Shown piece by piece: positions 40,367-51,300 of a stretch of DNA of 64,000 bases (positions within the stretch are counted from its first letter, which is position 1; every line of letters starts with the position of its first letter). The notes under the pieces are model-generated. The model saw nothing but the letters and a program-made list of their open reading frames with translations. It did not search any database and had not been told where the DNA came from. A program made the position numbers and the translations under genes. Origin of the DNA: Alishewanella tabrizica (lineage in GTDB: Bacteria; Pseudomonadota; Gammaproteobacteria; Enterobacterales; Alteromonadaceae); assembly GCF_014652375.1 (NCBI RefSeq), contig NZ_BMYR01000004.1, positions 186,001 to 250,000 of the forward strand, written 5' to 3'.

Positions 40367-41176
40367 GTGCGCACAGCATTTTATATATCAGACGGTACAG
40401 CGATTACTGCAGAAGTGTTCGGCCATGCGCTTTTAACGCTGTTTCCGGCGCAGTTTGAGCACATTACCTTACCCTTTATTGAAACTGCAGAGATGGCATT
40501 ACAGGTTAAGCAGCGTATAAATGATGGTTATAAAACAACAGGTTTACGCCCTTTGGTGTTTCACACCTTTGTAGACGAAGCCTTACGCGTGATCATTAGC
40601 CAAAGCGAGGGGGTGTGTTACGATTTTCTAAATACCTTTGTTGAACCTATTCAACACGAATTGGGAATGGCACCGGTACCCAAAACACATCGCACCCACA
40701 GTATGCATGAAAAAACCTATGACTTTCGGATTGATGCCGTGAATTATGCGCTTGCCAATGATGATGGCGCGAATATGAAGAACTTTAATCAAGCGGACAT
40801 TATTTTGGTTGGGGTCAGCCGCTCGGGAAAAACCCCTACTAGCCTGTATTTAGCATTGCAATATGGGATTAAAGCGGCAAATTATCCCTTTGTTGAAGAA
40901 GATATGACCACCTTGCAATTACCGAGCGAGTTAAAGAAACATCAACCGAAATTATTTGGCTTAACCATTACCGCCGAACGCTTAAGTCAAATTAGGCAGC
41001 AGCGTAGACCAAATAGTCGCTATGCATCAATACAGCAATGCGCACTTGAGCTAAAAGAGGTGGAACGCTTATATCAACGAGAGCAGATCCCCTTTATTAA
41101 TTCCACACAGCTGTCGATAGAAGAAATTTCGGCCAAGATTATCTCGCGCACAGGGTTAAAACGGCAGAAATACTGA
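40367..41176 (+). CDS. ppsR: PEP synthase regulatory protein (kinase/phosphorylase)
   Basis: 269 residues. It inactivates PpsA by ADP-dependent phosphorylation and reactivates it by phosphorolysis. The N-terminus (AFYISDGTAITAEVFGHALL) and the P-loop-like GVSRSGKTPTSLYLA at about residue 149 are typical of the DUF299 family. Start GTG at 40367 with GGAG just before it. Convergent with the DAHP synthase gene. Confidence 0.95.
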   Translation: MRTAFYISDGTAITAEVFGHALLTLFPAQFEHITLPFIETAEMALQVKQRINDGYKTTGLRPLVFHTFVDEALRVIISQSEGVCYDFLNTFVEPIQHELGMAPVPKTHRTHSMHEKTYDFRIDAVNYALANDDGANMKNFNQADIILVGVSRSGKTPTSLYLALQYGIKAANYPFVEEDMTTLQLPSELKKHQPKLFGLTITAERLSQIRQQRRPNSRYASIQQCALELKEVERLYQREQIPFINSTQLSIEEISAKIISRTGLKRQKY

Positions 41177-41221
41177 TCTCATGCTACTTTATGACGTGTA
41201 TTTTGGCGTATTACTATGAAA

Positions 41222-41253
41222 AAGCCGGGCTTTTATAACTAAAAACCCGGCAC
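41222..41253 (-). terminator. Intrinsic terminator of the DAHP synthase gene
   Basis: GCCGGG (41224-41229) and CCCGGC (41246-41251), extended by an inner T/A stem, with TTTTT on the minus strand. It also closes ppsR from the other side. Confidence 0.75.
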
Positions 41254-41306
41254 CACATTTTCAATCAGGCTTAACCTTGATGATGTATCACTCGCATGTG
41301 TGGATA

Positions 41307-42656
41307 TTACTTTCGCGCTAAACTTAGCGTATCGGCAATTAAAAATGCGAGCTCTAACACTTGATCCGCATTTAAACGTGGATCGCACTGCGTAAAGTAA
41401 CGAGATGACAGATCATTTTCACTCAACCCATAAGCACCGCCGGTACATTCAGTAACATGTTCACCTGTCATTTCAAGATGAATACCGCCAGCATGCGTAC
41501 CTTCTGCTTTATGTACAGCAAAGAAATGCCGAATTTCACGCAGAATAGCTTCAAAATCGCGGGTTTTGTAATCATTACTGGCTTTCACTGTATTGCCATG
41601 CATGGGATCAGAACTCCACACCACTTTGCGCCCTTCTTGTTTCACACGACGCACCAATGCGGGGAGCTTATCTGCCAGCTTATCAGCACCCATTCGAGTG
41701 ATCAGGGTTAAACGACCTGGCGTATTTTCTGGATTTAGTGCATCAATTAACCGGATTAAGTCATCTGGTTGCATCCCAGGCCCCACTTTTACGCCTATGG
41801 GATTGTGAATGCCTCGGAAAAACTCTACGTGGGCATGATCTAATTGACGGGTACGCTCACCAATCCAAACCATATGCGCAGAGCAGTCATACCACTTACC
41901 GGTTAGAGAATCACGCCGAGTCAATGCCTCTTCATAATTTAACAATAACGCTTCATGCGAAGTATAAAGCTGTGTTTCGCGAATAGAAGGCGAATTTTGC
42001 GCGGTAATGCCGCAAATTTCCATAAAACGCAAAGCTTCTTGAATACGGGTCGCAACACTTTGATAGCGCTCTTTTAACGGATTGGAGGCAACAAACCCCA
42101 TGTTCCACGCACTCACCTGATGTAAATCGGCTAAGCCACCTTGTGCAAAAGCGCGCAAGAGATTCATGGTAGCCGCAGAGTGATGATAAGCGGTAACTAA
42201 GCGATTGGGATCAGGCTGTCTTGCTTGCTCGGTAAACTCAAAGCTATTGACAATATCGCCACGGTAACTGGGTAAAGAAACACCATTAAGAGTTTCTAAA
42301 TCACTGGAACGTGGTTTTGCATACTGCCCTGCCATTCTTGCCACTTTGACTACAGGCAGACCGCCAGCATAGGTAAGCACGACCGCCATTTGCATTAGTA
42401 CTTTAAAGGTGTCGCGGATTTTGGGAGCGTTAAAGTCATTAAAACTTTCGGCACAATCGCCACCTTGTAGCAAAAAGCCCTTACCCTCGGCAACTTGGCC
42501 AAGTTGACTAAACAAATCCCGAGTTTCTTGAGCAAAGACTAAAGGCGGATATTTGTGTAGTTGTTGTTCGACTTGCGCTAATAATTGCTGATCCTGATAA
42601 TGCGGTTGCTGTTGGATCGGCAGCTTGCGCCAGCTTTGTGGCGTCCAGGTGGTCAC
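41307..42656 (-). CDS. 3-deoxy-7-phosphoheptulonate synthase, class II
   Basis: First step of the shikimate pathway, condensing PEP and erythrose-4-phosphate. 449 residues. Class II (plant-type) features: [13 protein letters not shown] at about residues 80-90, [16 protein letters not shown] and [17 protein letters not shown], with the metal-binding DPMHGN and [15 protein letters not shown] near the C-terminus. Class II enzymes differ entirely from the E. coli AroFGH type. No tyrosine-, phenylalanine- or tryptophan-linked operon surrounds it, and no leader peptide is seen. Confidence 0.95.
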   Translation of the reverse strand: MTTWTPQSWRKLPIQQQPHYQDQQLLAQVEQQLHKYPPLVFAQETRDLFSQLGQVAEGKGFLLQGGDCAESFNDFNAPKIRDTFKVLMQMAVVLTYAGGLPVVKVARMAGQYAKPRSSDLETLNGVSLPSYRGDIVNSFEFTEQARQPDPNRLVTAYHHSAATMNLLRAFAQGGLADLHQVSAWNMGFVASNPLKERYQSVATRIQEALRFMEICGITAQNSPSIRETQLYTSHEALLLNYEEALTRRDSLTGKWYDCSAHMVWIGERTRQLDHAHVEFFRGIHNPIGVKVGPGMQPDDLIRLIDALNPENTPGRLTLITRMGADKLADKLPALVRRVKQEGRKVVWSSDPMHGNTVKASNDYKTRDFEAILREIRHFFAVHKAEGTHAGGIHLEMTGEHVTECTGGAYGLSENDLSSRYFTQCDPRLNADQVLELAFLIADTLSLARK

Positions 42657-42885
42657 GATGTTATTCCCATTAATTAGTTAAATACTCGCTAAACTTATAG
42701 CCTTCTGGACGTAAATTCAATCCTCAGGGCTGACTTTTTCGGCATAGGTACCGAGTCTGCTTGTTTTATCAGCATCTTGCAGCTTATACCGCATTTTTTT
42801 CAGTATTTGATGCTCTTAAGGTTTGGTTGCGTTTACCTTTTAACCTTGCTTTGCACATATTTGCATATAATGAATGTCAGATATC

Positions 42886-43359
42886 TCAGGCAGCTGTACG
42901 TTTCAGATGCGCCAAAAGATGATCACAGCCCTCTTCAATTAACTGCAGAACAAGATCAAAACCTTTATTGCCCCCATAATACGGATCCGGTACGTCAGGC
43001 CATTGTGCAAATGCAGGATGATGTGACATAAATAAGCACAGCTTATGCTGATGCTCTGCTGGGCAGCGTTGCTGTAAATCATGCAAATTTTGCCGATCCA
43101 TCGCCAAAATAATATCGAAAGACGCAAAATCGGTACTTTTTACCGGTTTGGCATGAAACCCTTTAAAGCTATACCCAAAGGGACTGGCTACACGTATCGA
43201 ACGCGGATCCGGTCCCTGCCCCTTGTGACTCGCGGCCGTACCTGCAGAGGCAACTTCAAGCGCCAGTCCTGAGGCAGCAGCTTTATGCTGCATAACAGCT
43301 TGTGCAGTGGGTGAACGGCAAATGTTGCCTAAACAAACAAATAGTAGTTTCTTCGTCAT
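42886..43359 (-). CDS. Low molecular weight protein-tyrosine phosphatase
   Basis: 157 residues. The catalytic loop is C9-LGNICRS with R15, and the general acid lies in the VPDPYYGG motif near residue 122. This is the family of Wzb and YfkJ, which dephosphorylates tyrosine kinases controlling polysaccharide export, and more generally arsenate reductase-like folds. No kinase gene adjoins. Its start is near that of the divergent regulator gene at 43425. Confidence 0.92.
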   Translation of the reverse strand: MTKKLLFVCLGNICRSPTAQAVMQHKAAASGLALEVASAGTAASHKGQGPDPRSIRVASPFGYSFKGFHAKPVKSTDFASFDIILAMDRQNLHDLQQRCPAEHQHKLCLFMSHHPAFAQWPDVPDPYYGGNKGFDLVLQLIEEGCDHLLAHLKRTAA

Positions 43360-43424
43360 ACTTTTCTTTTCAAAATGCGGTTCCGCGTTATATAGTTACG
43401 CTAATTGCGATAAAGGTAAAGATT

Positions 43425-44060
43425 ATGGAAAGGTTTTCACGTCTCATCCTACTAACGGATGAGACCACACAACTGAGCACCTGTCGATATGCGCAAGCCG
43501 CTGGCATCGATGTCGAGCAATGCTCGTTGGCTAACTTTGAGCAAATACGACAGCAAAAAGGGTTGTTAGCCGGTTATCAGTTTAGTAGTGAATCCTCTGC
43601 TAAAAAAGGGTTTTCTGCCAAATTGTTAAGTGTAAGCCGACAGGTTCCACTTTTTGTTTTTCGGGCGGAAAGGCAACTTATTGATCCTAGCAGAGCGATC
43701 TTTGCTGGCCTTCGCGGCGTAATCTATAACGATGAGCAGCCAGAGATGGTGAAACGCGCGTTGCAAACCATGATGTCAGGCCAATTGTACTACAGCCGTA
43801 ACGTTATGTCTGACGCCTTAGATGCATTATTTCAATTACGAGAGCAATCAAATCGTCAAATAAAATTGCCCTCGTTACTTACCGAGCAAGAGCGGAAAAT
43901 CAGTATGCTAATTGCCGAAGGTGCCAGAAATAAAGAAATTGCAGAGCAATTACAAATTAGCGCGAACACAGTAAAAGTGCATGTATCGGCCATTTTTAAG
44001 AAAACCCATAGTCGTAACCGCACCGAATTGGTACGTTGGCTGCAAGAACCACAAACCTAA
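43425..44060 (+). CDS. LuxR-family (CsgD-like) transcriptional regulator
   Basis: 211 residues from the ATG at 43425, chosen for AAAGG upstream; the frame runs further upstream without support. The C-terminus has a complete LuxR-type helix-turn-helix (LTEQERKISMLIAEGARNK, then EIAEQLQISANTVKVHVSAI). The N-terminal receiver-like half (LILLTDETTQLSTCRYAQAAG) lacks the phospho-acceptor aspartate pattern of true response regulators, as in CsgD. The moxR operon follows by 27 bases, suggesting control of it or simple co-transcription. Confidence 0.85.
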   Translation: MERFSRLILLTDETTQLSTCRYAQAAGIDVEQCSLANFEQIRQQKGLLAGYQFSSESSAKKGFSAKLLSVSRQVPLFVFRAERQLIDPSRAIFAGLRGVIYNDEQPEMVKRALQTMMSGQLYYSRNVMSDALDALFQLREQSNRQIKLPSLLTEQERKISMLIAEGARNKEIAEQLQISANTVKVHVSAIFKKTHSRNRTELVRWLQEPQT

Positions 44061-44087
44061 GATTTATGCGTTGTAATAGGGGGTTAT

Positions 44088-44996
44088 TTGTTAAAGGAAC
44101 TGCACCGCGTTGAGCATGATTTAAACCACGTTATATTAGGTAAACCGTTACAAATCCGCTTAGCCTTGTGTTCGCTGTTAGCAGAGGGACACCTGTTACT
44201 CGAAGATTTACCCGGCATGGGTAAAACAACGCTGGCACATGCCTTAGCGAACGCAGTGGGCTTAACCTATAAGCGTGTACAATTTACTAATGATTTGCTA
44301 CCAGGCGATTTGTTAGGTATGAATATCTACGATACACGCTCCGCCCAATTCTATTTTCAACCGGGACCAATTTTTAGCCAAGTCTTACTTGCCGACGAAA
44401 TTAACCGCGCCAGCCCGAAAACACAAAGTGCCTTGTTAGAAGCCATGGAAGAGCGTCAGGTATCTATTGATGGCGAAACTCGGCCGCTACCTACACCCTT
44501 TTTTGTTATTGCCACGCAAAATCCAATATTTCATGCCGGCACCAGTGCCTTACCTGAGTCACAATTAGATCGGTTTTTGTTTCGGATCTCATTAGGATTT
44601 CCTGATCGCGCAGCAGAAAAACAGCTGTTACAAGATGAACAGCAAGGCTCACGGCTGCAATTATTAACTGCACCGCTGCAACCTGAACAGCTGCGCTATT
44701 TACAGCAACAAGTTCCCAAGATTGCGGTAGCTGAGCCGGTACTAGATTACATTTTAGCCCTAGTTCATGCCAGTCGCTACACGAAAGCGCATCTAGCGTT
44801 ATCGCCACGCGCCGCAAAAGCCTTGGTTCGGGCGGCAAAGGCCATGGCCTTTATTGATGGGCGCACCTATGTAACTGCCGACGATGTGCAAAGGGTGTTT
44901 CCCTACGTTGCTGAGCATCGGCTTAATCCACAAAGCGTGGCAGGTGAACACGTATTTAGCCAGCAGCTGCTTAACACTACGCCTTGCGAGTTATGA
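44088..44996 (+). CDS. MoxR-type AAA+ ATPase
   Basis: 302 residues, start TTG at 44088 with a GGGGG ribosome site 5 bases ahead; no in-frame ATG fits. Walker A GMGKTT at residues 43-48, Walker B LLADEIN at 102-107 (D104, E105), sensor IATQNP and the arginine-finger region SQLDRFLFR. MoxR ATPases act as chaperones that activate partner proteins, often with a DUF58 protein. It overlaps the DUF58 gene by ATGA. Confidence 0.92.
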   Translation: MLKELHRVEHDLNHVILGKPLQIRLALCSLLAEGHLLLEDLPGMGKTTLAHALANAVGLTYKRVQFTNDLLPGDLLGMNIYDTRSAQFYFQPGPIFSQVLLADEINRASPKTQSALLEAMEERQVSIDGETRPLPTPFFVIATQNPIFHAGTSALPESQLDRFLFRISLGFPDRAAEKQLLQDEQQGSRLQLLTAPLQPEQLRYLQQQVPKIAVAEPVLDYILALVHASRYTKAHLALSPRAAKALVRAAKAMAFIDGRTYVTADDVQRVFPYVAEHRLNPQSVAGEHVFSQQLLNTTPCEL

Positions 44997-45955
44997 GCTA
45001 CGCTAAACTTAAACAAAGGGCGCAACAGCGTTTTATTGACTGGCTAGACAAACGTCAGCCAGCAACCCCCTCCTTAGCGTTAACACAGGGCGTAATTTAT
45101 ATTTTGCCAAGTCGTTTTGGTTGGTGGTTTAGTTTTTTAATTATTTTGCTGTATTTATTAGGGACCAACTACCAAAATAATTTAATTTTGTTGGCAAGCT
45201 TTGTATTAATGAGTGTGCTATTAAGCACTATGGTGTTGGCCTTTTTGAATGTTCATCGGCTACGGTTAACTGTGACAGACGATGCGGTAACCTATGCGCC
45301 ACTCCCCGCAGCCCTTACCTTAAAAATAACAGCAAACCTGTGTCAGATGTTGCAAATTCGTCTCAAAGGTCAACGCCATGTACAATTGCTTGAGTATGTC
45401 GCGGGGACTGACGCTTTCACCTTAATGATCCCCGCGCTGGACAGAGGCTGTTATAGCTTGCCGCGATTGGTGCTAAAAAGCGATTATCCACTGGGTTTAT
45501 TTACCACGTGGAGTTATCCAGCACTGCAAACTCAGATCTGGGTTTATCCAGAACCTGTGGCTAAATACACTGATACAGAACAGACCTTACCGCAGGCTAC
45601 AAACACGCCCCCAACGACACAGAACGAACTGCAACCAACCGATCCAACCTTGTTGAGGGCCTATCAACAGGGCGATAGTCCCAAACACATTCTATGGAAA
45701 AGACTGCCTGCCGCTCCGCAACAGCCTGTTGTTCGCCAACGCGGTGCTCCTCTGCAATCATTGCCTGAATGGGTGCATGTACCGCTGTTACAAGGCCCGG
45801 CATTAGAACACGCGCTCAGCCACGCTTGTCAGCAATTACTTGACCTTGAAGCACAGGGTCGCCATTACGGTTTACAAACGGCAACCGCACAAATTGCCCC
45901 TGCATCTGGCCAGTTACATTTAACGCGCTGCCTGCAAGAGTTAGCCTTATGCTAG
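44993..45955 (+). CDS. DUF58 domain membrane protein
   Basis: 320 residues. Two membrane helices near residues 38-80 (SFLIILLYLLG and LILLASFVLMSVLLSTM), then a soluble part with SDYPLGLFTTWSY and an RAYQQGDSPKHILWKRL motif. DUF58 proteins usually pair with MoxR and a transglutaminase, as here. The start overlaps the moxR stop (ATGA), and its end overlaps tgpA by 7 bases, so all three are coupled. Confidence 0.88.
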   Translation: MSYAKLKQRAQQRFIDWLDKRQPATPSLALTQGVIYILPSRFGWWFSFLIILLYLLGTNYQNNLILLASFVLMSVLLSTMVLAFLNVHRLRLTVTDDAVTYAPLPAALTLKITANLCQMLQIRLKGQRHVQLLEYVAGTDAFTLMIPALDRGCYSLPRLVLKSDYPLGLFTTWSYPALQTQIWVYPEPVAKYTDTEQTLPQATNTPPTTQNELQPTDPTLLRAYQQGDSPKHILWKRLPAAPQQPVVRQRGAPLQSLPEWVHVPLLQGPALEHALSHACQQLLDLEAQGRHYGLQTATAQIAPASGQLHLTRCLQELALC

Positions 45956-47922
45956 TTGGACAATTACGCTTACCTAACGCATTTGCTTGCCAAACACTGG
46001 TGTTACACCTCGCGTTGTTGGCCTTGTATCAACCGGCATTACCGTTATGGAATACTCTCGCTTTTTTAGGGCTGCTGAGTTGGCAAGGATGGCGTTTATA
46101 CAAAGACCAACCAGCGCTGAGCAAAAAACACCTCAATTGGCTTATGGCACCCTTGCTATTGTTACTGCTAGCACAAATTTCTCAACTGGGTGTGCTCAAT
46201 GCCATGTTGCATATACTGTTGCTCGCTGCGGTAGGTCGGGGTTTTACATTACAACAGCGCGCAGATGCCATTCAATTGATTTGGGTGCAATACTTTGCGC
46301 TAGTGTGTTGCTTTATTTTTTACCAACAAATGGCGATGGCCTTGGCTATTTTTGGATTGTTACTACTGAATGGCTATTTGCAGCATCGTTTATTTGCGCC
46401 AGCTAACGCCAAGATCGCTCCTAAACGCACGCTGTTGCTTGGGATGATCACCTTACCTATTTGGCTTGGATTATTTTTAGTCTTCCCGCGCTTGCCGCCA
46501 TTATGGCAAATACCTAATCAAAACATGGCAAGTACCGGGCTTAGTGATACTTTGGATCCAGGGAGCATCGAACAGTTAGTTCAAAGCGACGCCCTTGCCT
46601 TCAGGGTGAGCTTTACTACAGAAAAGCCGCCGCGGGAAGAATGGTATTGGCGAGCCAAAGTCTATGAAGACTTTGATGGTCGTCGTTGGCAACGCAATGC
46701 CCGCTTTACATCAAGACAACTTGACACACTTTCACGAAATGCCTTGCAAACGATGTCTCAATCCTTACCCGCGTCTCGAGAACACGTGCAGTATCAGATC
46801 CTCGCAGAGCCAAGCTATCAGCGCGATCTCTTTAGCTTAGGTCTCCCTTTATCAGGCTCAACATCGTTAAGCATGCAGCCTGCAAGTTTACTTGCTAATC
46901 CATTGCCGTTAACCCAACGGATCAGTTATAGCGTGATCAGTGCGCTTAGCCCATTGCCGCTGGAATCAGCCACAGAGCGACAATTAAATCTACAACAGCA
47001 AAACGCCAATCCGCGCACGCGACAATGGGGTGCTGAATTGGCTCAAGCCCATCAGTACGACGCGGCAAAAATTGTGACAGCGCTAACGGCCTATTTTCAG
47101 CAGCAAGCCTTTTTTTATAGCTTAACGCCGCCCCGTCTCGGGCGCGATGCGATTGATCAATTTTTATTTGAAAGTCGTGTTGGTTTTTGTAGTCATTACG
47201 CATCAGCTACTGCCGTGGTGTTACGCGCTGCAGGGATCCCTGCCAGAGTCGTTGGCGGTTATCAAGGCGGCGAATGGCAACAGAATCAGCAGTATTTATT
47301 GGTAAGACAACGTGAGGCACACGCCTGGGTAGAATATTTACTTCACGATGAATGGCATCGATTTGATCCTACTGCCGCTATTGCACCTGAACGGATTTTG
47401 TCTGGGTTAGAGCAAACGTTATCGATAGAAGAACAAGCCTTACTCAGTGGGTGGCAAAATAATTGGCTCGGTCAATTGGCGCTGCAATGGTCGCACCTTG
47501 ATTATCTATGGTCGGTATGGGTTTTAGGCTTTAATCAACAGGATCAACAGCAGTTCTGGCAGCGATTGCTTAATTGGCCTTATTGGCACTGGGTTATCAC
47601 CTCTATCTCCGTCGCTTCCCTCATACTGGCAGGGATGTATTGGCGCTGGCGTCGCAGCTTAAGATCAAAGACAAAGGCGAATGTGCTTAGGGGTAAACTC
47701 AGTCGCGCATTTAATCATCAGCCTCCTTTAGGCATGACAGTAGCTATGTGGCTACACCAAATTGCGCAGCATAATACTGAATATGCGCCATTATTACTGG
47801 AGATTAATGATTTGTATGAACGCAGTGTTTTTGCATCTGATGCTCTTGCCGAACAACAATTACTGCAAAAACTACAGCAGCATCGTCGGCTATTACGTAA
47901 GCATATTTACGTAAGCAAATGA
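45949..47922 (+). CDS. TgpA-like membrane transglutaminase (DUF3488)
   Basis: 657 residues. N-terminal membrane helices (about residues 10-200), then a periplasmic transglutaminase core with catalytic C414 in RVGFCSHYASATAVVLRAAG, the histidine in REAHAWVEYL and the aspartate in RFDPTAAI. One more helix near residue 555 precedes a C-terminal cytoplasmic tail. In Pseudomonas aeruginosa, TgpA has transglutaminase activity and is essential. It forms an operon with moxR and DUF58. Confidence 0.92.
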   Translation: MLVGQLRLPNAFACQTLVLHLALLALYQPALPLWNTLAFLGLLSWQGWRLYKDQPALSKKHLNWLMAPLLLLLLAQISQLGVLNAMLHILLLAAVGRGFTLQQRADAIQLIWVQYFALVCCFIFYQQMAMALAIFGLLLLNGYLQHRLFAPANAKIAPKRTLLLGMITLPIWLGLFLVFPRLPPLWQIPNQNMASTGLSDTLDPGSIEQLVQSDALAFRVSFTTEKPPREEWYWRAKVYEDFDGRRWQRNARFTSRQLDTLSRNALQTMSQSLPASREHVQYQILAEPSYQRDLFSLGLPLSGSTSLSMQPASLLANPLPLTQRISYSVISALSPLPLESATERQLNLQQQNANPRTRQWGAELAQAHQYDAAKIVTALTAYFQQQAFFYSLTPPRLGRDAIDQFLFESRVGFCSHYASATAVVLRAAGIPARVVGGYQGGEWQQNQQYLLVRQREAHAWVEYLLHDEWHRFDPTAAIAPERILSGLEQTLSIEEQALLSGWQNNWLGQLALQWSHLDYLWSVWVLGFNQQDQQQFWQRLLNWPYWHWVITSISVASLILAGMYWRWRRSLRSKTKANVLRGKLSRAFNHQPPLGMTVAMWLHQIAQHNTEYAPLLLEINDLYERSVFASDALAEQQLLQKLQQHRRLLRKHIYVSK

Positions 47923-47959
47923 GAGTAGCCTTGTGGAGGCGCTACAACCTTAATGGAAC

Positions 47960-48001
47960 AAGACCATGCACCCTTTAGGTGTTAAGCAAGGGCATGGTCT
48001 T
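47960..48001. terminator. Long hairpin between tgpA and the TIGR02647 gene
   Basis: AAGACCATGC (47960-47969) and GCATGGTCTT (47992-48001), extended inwards by CCCTT and AAGG. There is a two-base bulge and no T-run. Probably the shared 3' boundary of the convergent genes. Confidence 0.6.
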
Positions 48002-48018
48002 ACTGCGAGCATTCAAAC

Positions 48019-48267
48019 CTATGACGATGAGGTGGAAGTGCCTAAAATGCGCAATGCAGTCTGTAACTGTTCTGCACAATGGATCCCCAGATCGGTAAGA
48101 TATCCGCCGTCAGGTTGACTAATTAAACCTTTTGCATACAAACGGCTGATGGCAGCAATAACCTGAGGCTCTGCTACCTTATGCGCCTTAATCCCTGAGT
48201 TTATGCTATCAAGATTAAACAACGCCATAACCCGCATTTCTTCAATTAATTCAGTTGTAAACTGCAT
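48019..48267 (-). CDS. TIGR02647 family small protein
   Basis: 82 residues. MQFTTELIEEMRVMALFNLD, then AISRLYAKGLISQPDGGYLTDLG, match the pattern I recall for the TIGR02647 family. It is short and probably winged-helix-like (the GL-SQPDGGYLTDLG turn is a typical wing). The family is found in gammaproteobacteria, with no known role. Confidence 0.75.
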   Translation of the reverse strand: MQFTTELIEEMRVMALFNLDSINSGIKAHKVAEPQVIAAISRLYAKGLISQPDGGYLTDLGIHCAEQLQTALRILGTSTSSS

Positions 48268-48348
48268 AGCTCAATCCTTTATTGTTGTTTTTAACACCTT
48301 AGCTTTTAATCCCAGAAAAGCAAGCAGAGTTTTCATGAGCGCTTAAAT

Positions 48349-48377
48349 AAACCTACCCAATGTTTTTGAGTAGGTTT
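48349..48377 (-). terminator. Terminator of the S41 protease gene
   Basis: AAACCTAC (48349-48356) and GTAGGTTT (48370-48377), followed on the minus strand by ATTTA. Confidence 0.65.
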
Positions 48378-48392
48378 CATAATAACACTGTG

Positions 48393-51300
48393 TTACTTAG
48401 CAATAATGTCGGAGGCTGGCCCCGATGTTAACGGCTCTGCCTGTAATGGTGTAATCGGCTGTGTTTGCAGTTGCTGTTGCAAATGCGCAATGGCTCGGCT
48501 GAGTTGAGCGTCTTCACCCTTAAAACTGGCATAAGGCAAATTACTAACTTCGATATCAGGCTCTACACCTATCCCCTCGATAATATAGCGACCATCAATT
48601 GCGAACTGTGGCGTTTCGGCAACACGTGCTACTCCCCGATCCGCTAATTGATTGCGACCTGATAACCATACCCCTGCACCGGCAGTTCGTTGCCCAATTA
48701 CAGGGCCTAAGCCCAAGGCACGCACACCTGCGGCAAAGGTTTCACCATCAGAATAGGTGAGAGGATCAGCCAGCACTACCAAGTGGCCACGAAAGGCCTG
48801 TTGCATATTGGTGTAAGGTGCACCATGCGTAGGTTGCCAAAAAGACCACGCACGACGCAGCAACTTTTCAATTATCCAACTATCAATATTGCCACCTCGA
48901 TTACGGCGCACATCAATAATTAAGCCTTCCTTTTGATATTGTGCATAAAACTCTCGGGCGAAACTGGCTATATCACCCGCTCCCATAGCGTAAAGATGTA
49001 AGTAACCCAGTTTTCCAGCACTGGCGTTATGCACTTTTTGTTGATTGTTCATTACCCAATCTTGGTATCTTAGCGTGCTTTCTTGCATGACAGAAATGGG
49101 CTCTACCACCGCGTTAAGTACCTGTTTACCCCGTAACGCTTGCAGCAAGATTTGTTTGCCCGCTTGATTACGTAATGCTTTGGTTAACGTGGCTAAGTCT
49201 GTGATCACATGCCCATTAATGTGGGTAATAACATCACCCACTTGCATCGGGATCCCAGGTTTAGCCAGCGGCGCGGCTTGGCTAGGTAACTCGGGATCCG
49301 TTTGATAGATATGGACAATCTTAACACCACCCTGCACGTTGGCTAATTGCGCCCCTAAACTTGCGGCTGTAACTGCAGGGGTACTGTCACGGTATTCACC
49401 ACCACGAACCTGAGAATGAAGCGCATTAAGCTCCCCCATCATCTGCGCCAAAAGATCATCTAATTCGTGACGATCTGTGATCCGCGCTAATAAGGGTTCA
49501 TATTTTTGGCGTGTGGCATGCCAATCTAACCCTCGCATATTCTTATCGAATAAAAAATCACGATGCATCAGCCAAGCATCACGAAACATTTGACGCCATT
49601 CTTGCTGAGGCTGAATGGCCAATTGCCATTGCTGTGTATTGATACGTGCTTCACGTAAATCTGTTGGTAAGGTTGCGTTGGCGGGAACCAATAGCATATC
49701 CCCCTTGCCTTCTTGTCCTGCTTTACGGATAAACAACGTTTTACCCGTAGCATCCAACTGATATTGCGCGATATCGTCGGTAACCGTGCTAAGTGTTGCC
49801 CCGGTACGCGTAATACTCGCCTGTTGTAATGTGTGGCTTCGTCCGTTTGCCTCTGAGCTTAACAAATAAAGACGCTCATCATTGATTTGCAACTTACTGT
49901 AATTTCCCGCGGCTAAAGGGACCTGCCATAAACGCTGCTGCAGCTGAGCCCAATCAACCCGCTGACCTGAACGCCCCTGCATGCTCTCTAGGGCTGCTTT
50001 ATCATCACAGAGCGAGATTTCCTGTACTGGAGCAAACGCAAAACAGGCGTGTTGCTTCAGGCTTACCGCAAAAACTTCGGTACGCTTATCAAACATAGGG
50101 CCTAGATTACGATCACCCCACGGACTCCCCGGCGTAGCCGTAAACTGCCGATCAGACAAAAAATACAACCATAAACCATCTGGACTAAATGCTGGGCTGT
50201 AGGATTCATATTTTTCCGAGGTGATAATGGCACTGCGCTGCTCGTTCAGGCTGTATAACACCACTTGACTGCGGGGGCGCTGTTGATGATTTAAGGTAAA
50301 ACTGAGTAATTGGCTGTCAGCCGACCACACCACGTCGGCATACGCTGAGTGCCCCCAACCTTGCTCATAGATTTTAGTATTTTGGCGTTTTTCTAAATCG
50401 TATAACCAGAGATCGCCGTTTTTATCATCATGTGCAAGATAACGTCCATTTGGTGACAAATTTAAGCCCCAACGAAACACCTTTCCATCTTTTGTAAGAG
50501 GCTCAGTGTTATCTGATCCATCTGCAGCAAAACGCCAAATTTCATTTTCGCCGCTGGCATCATTTATGGCATACACCCATTTTGCATCATGACTTAGCAA
50601 GGCACTGCGCGAGCGGCTTCCCTCAGGAGTCTGAATAGTAACTAAGCGTCGTGTACCTGGGCTGGCAACAGCAATTTGGCTTCGAGCTGTTAGCACCACC
50701 TGTTTGGTCGCGCTATGGGCTTGGGCATCGGTTAAATAGGCTAAGGGTTGGGTTATCCAACGCTCCCGTTGCTGTACAAAGTCGGAGGGTAAGGTAATAG
50801 GTAAAATACGGCTTTGTTGCGTGCTTAAATCCATTTGTACCAGATCGGCACCTAATTGATAAACCGCTTTACCCGCGCTAAGACTAAAACGACCAATACG
50901 CCAATCTTGATGTTGGCTATGTTGGGTTAACTCGGTGCCATTATCAGCAACTGACCAAATATTGCTGTTACCATCAAGATCGCTGATAAAATAGACACGG
51001 CCTTGATAATGCTGAGGTTGGCTAATCGCGCCCTGATGATCGGTTAATAATCGCACCGCTTCTTGTTGACTGTCTAAAGGCCAGCGCCATAATTCCCCCA
51101 TAGCACCGCCACGATACACCTTGGCGTTATCACCCGTTAATTGTAAGCCAAAGCGGGTAAAAAAAAGTGTATTGGTCGTTTCGTCTATATAACCACTGGC
51201 TGCATCGGCTAAAGGCAATGTGTGGCTTTGCCCCGTAGCGGGATCCAATAAACGTAAAACCCAGTAATTTGTGGGACCACTTGCCTGATCGGTTGCATAT

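Noticed and set aside
42777-43031. 84-codon plus-strand reading between the DAHP synthase and phosphatase genes
   Set aside because: It runs into the phosphatase antisense, and has no ribosome site or known family.
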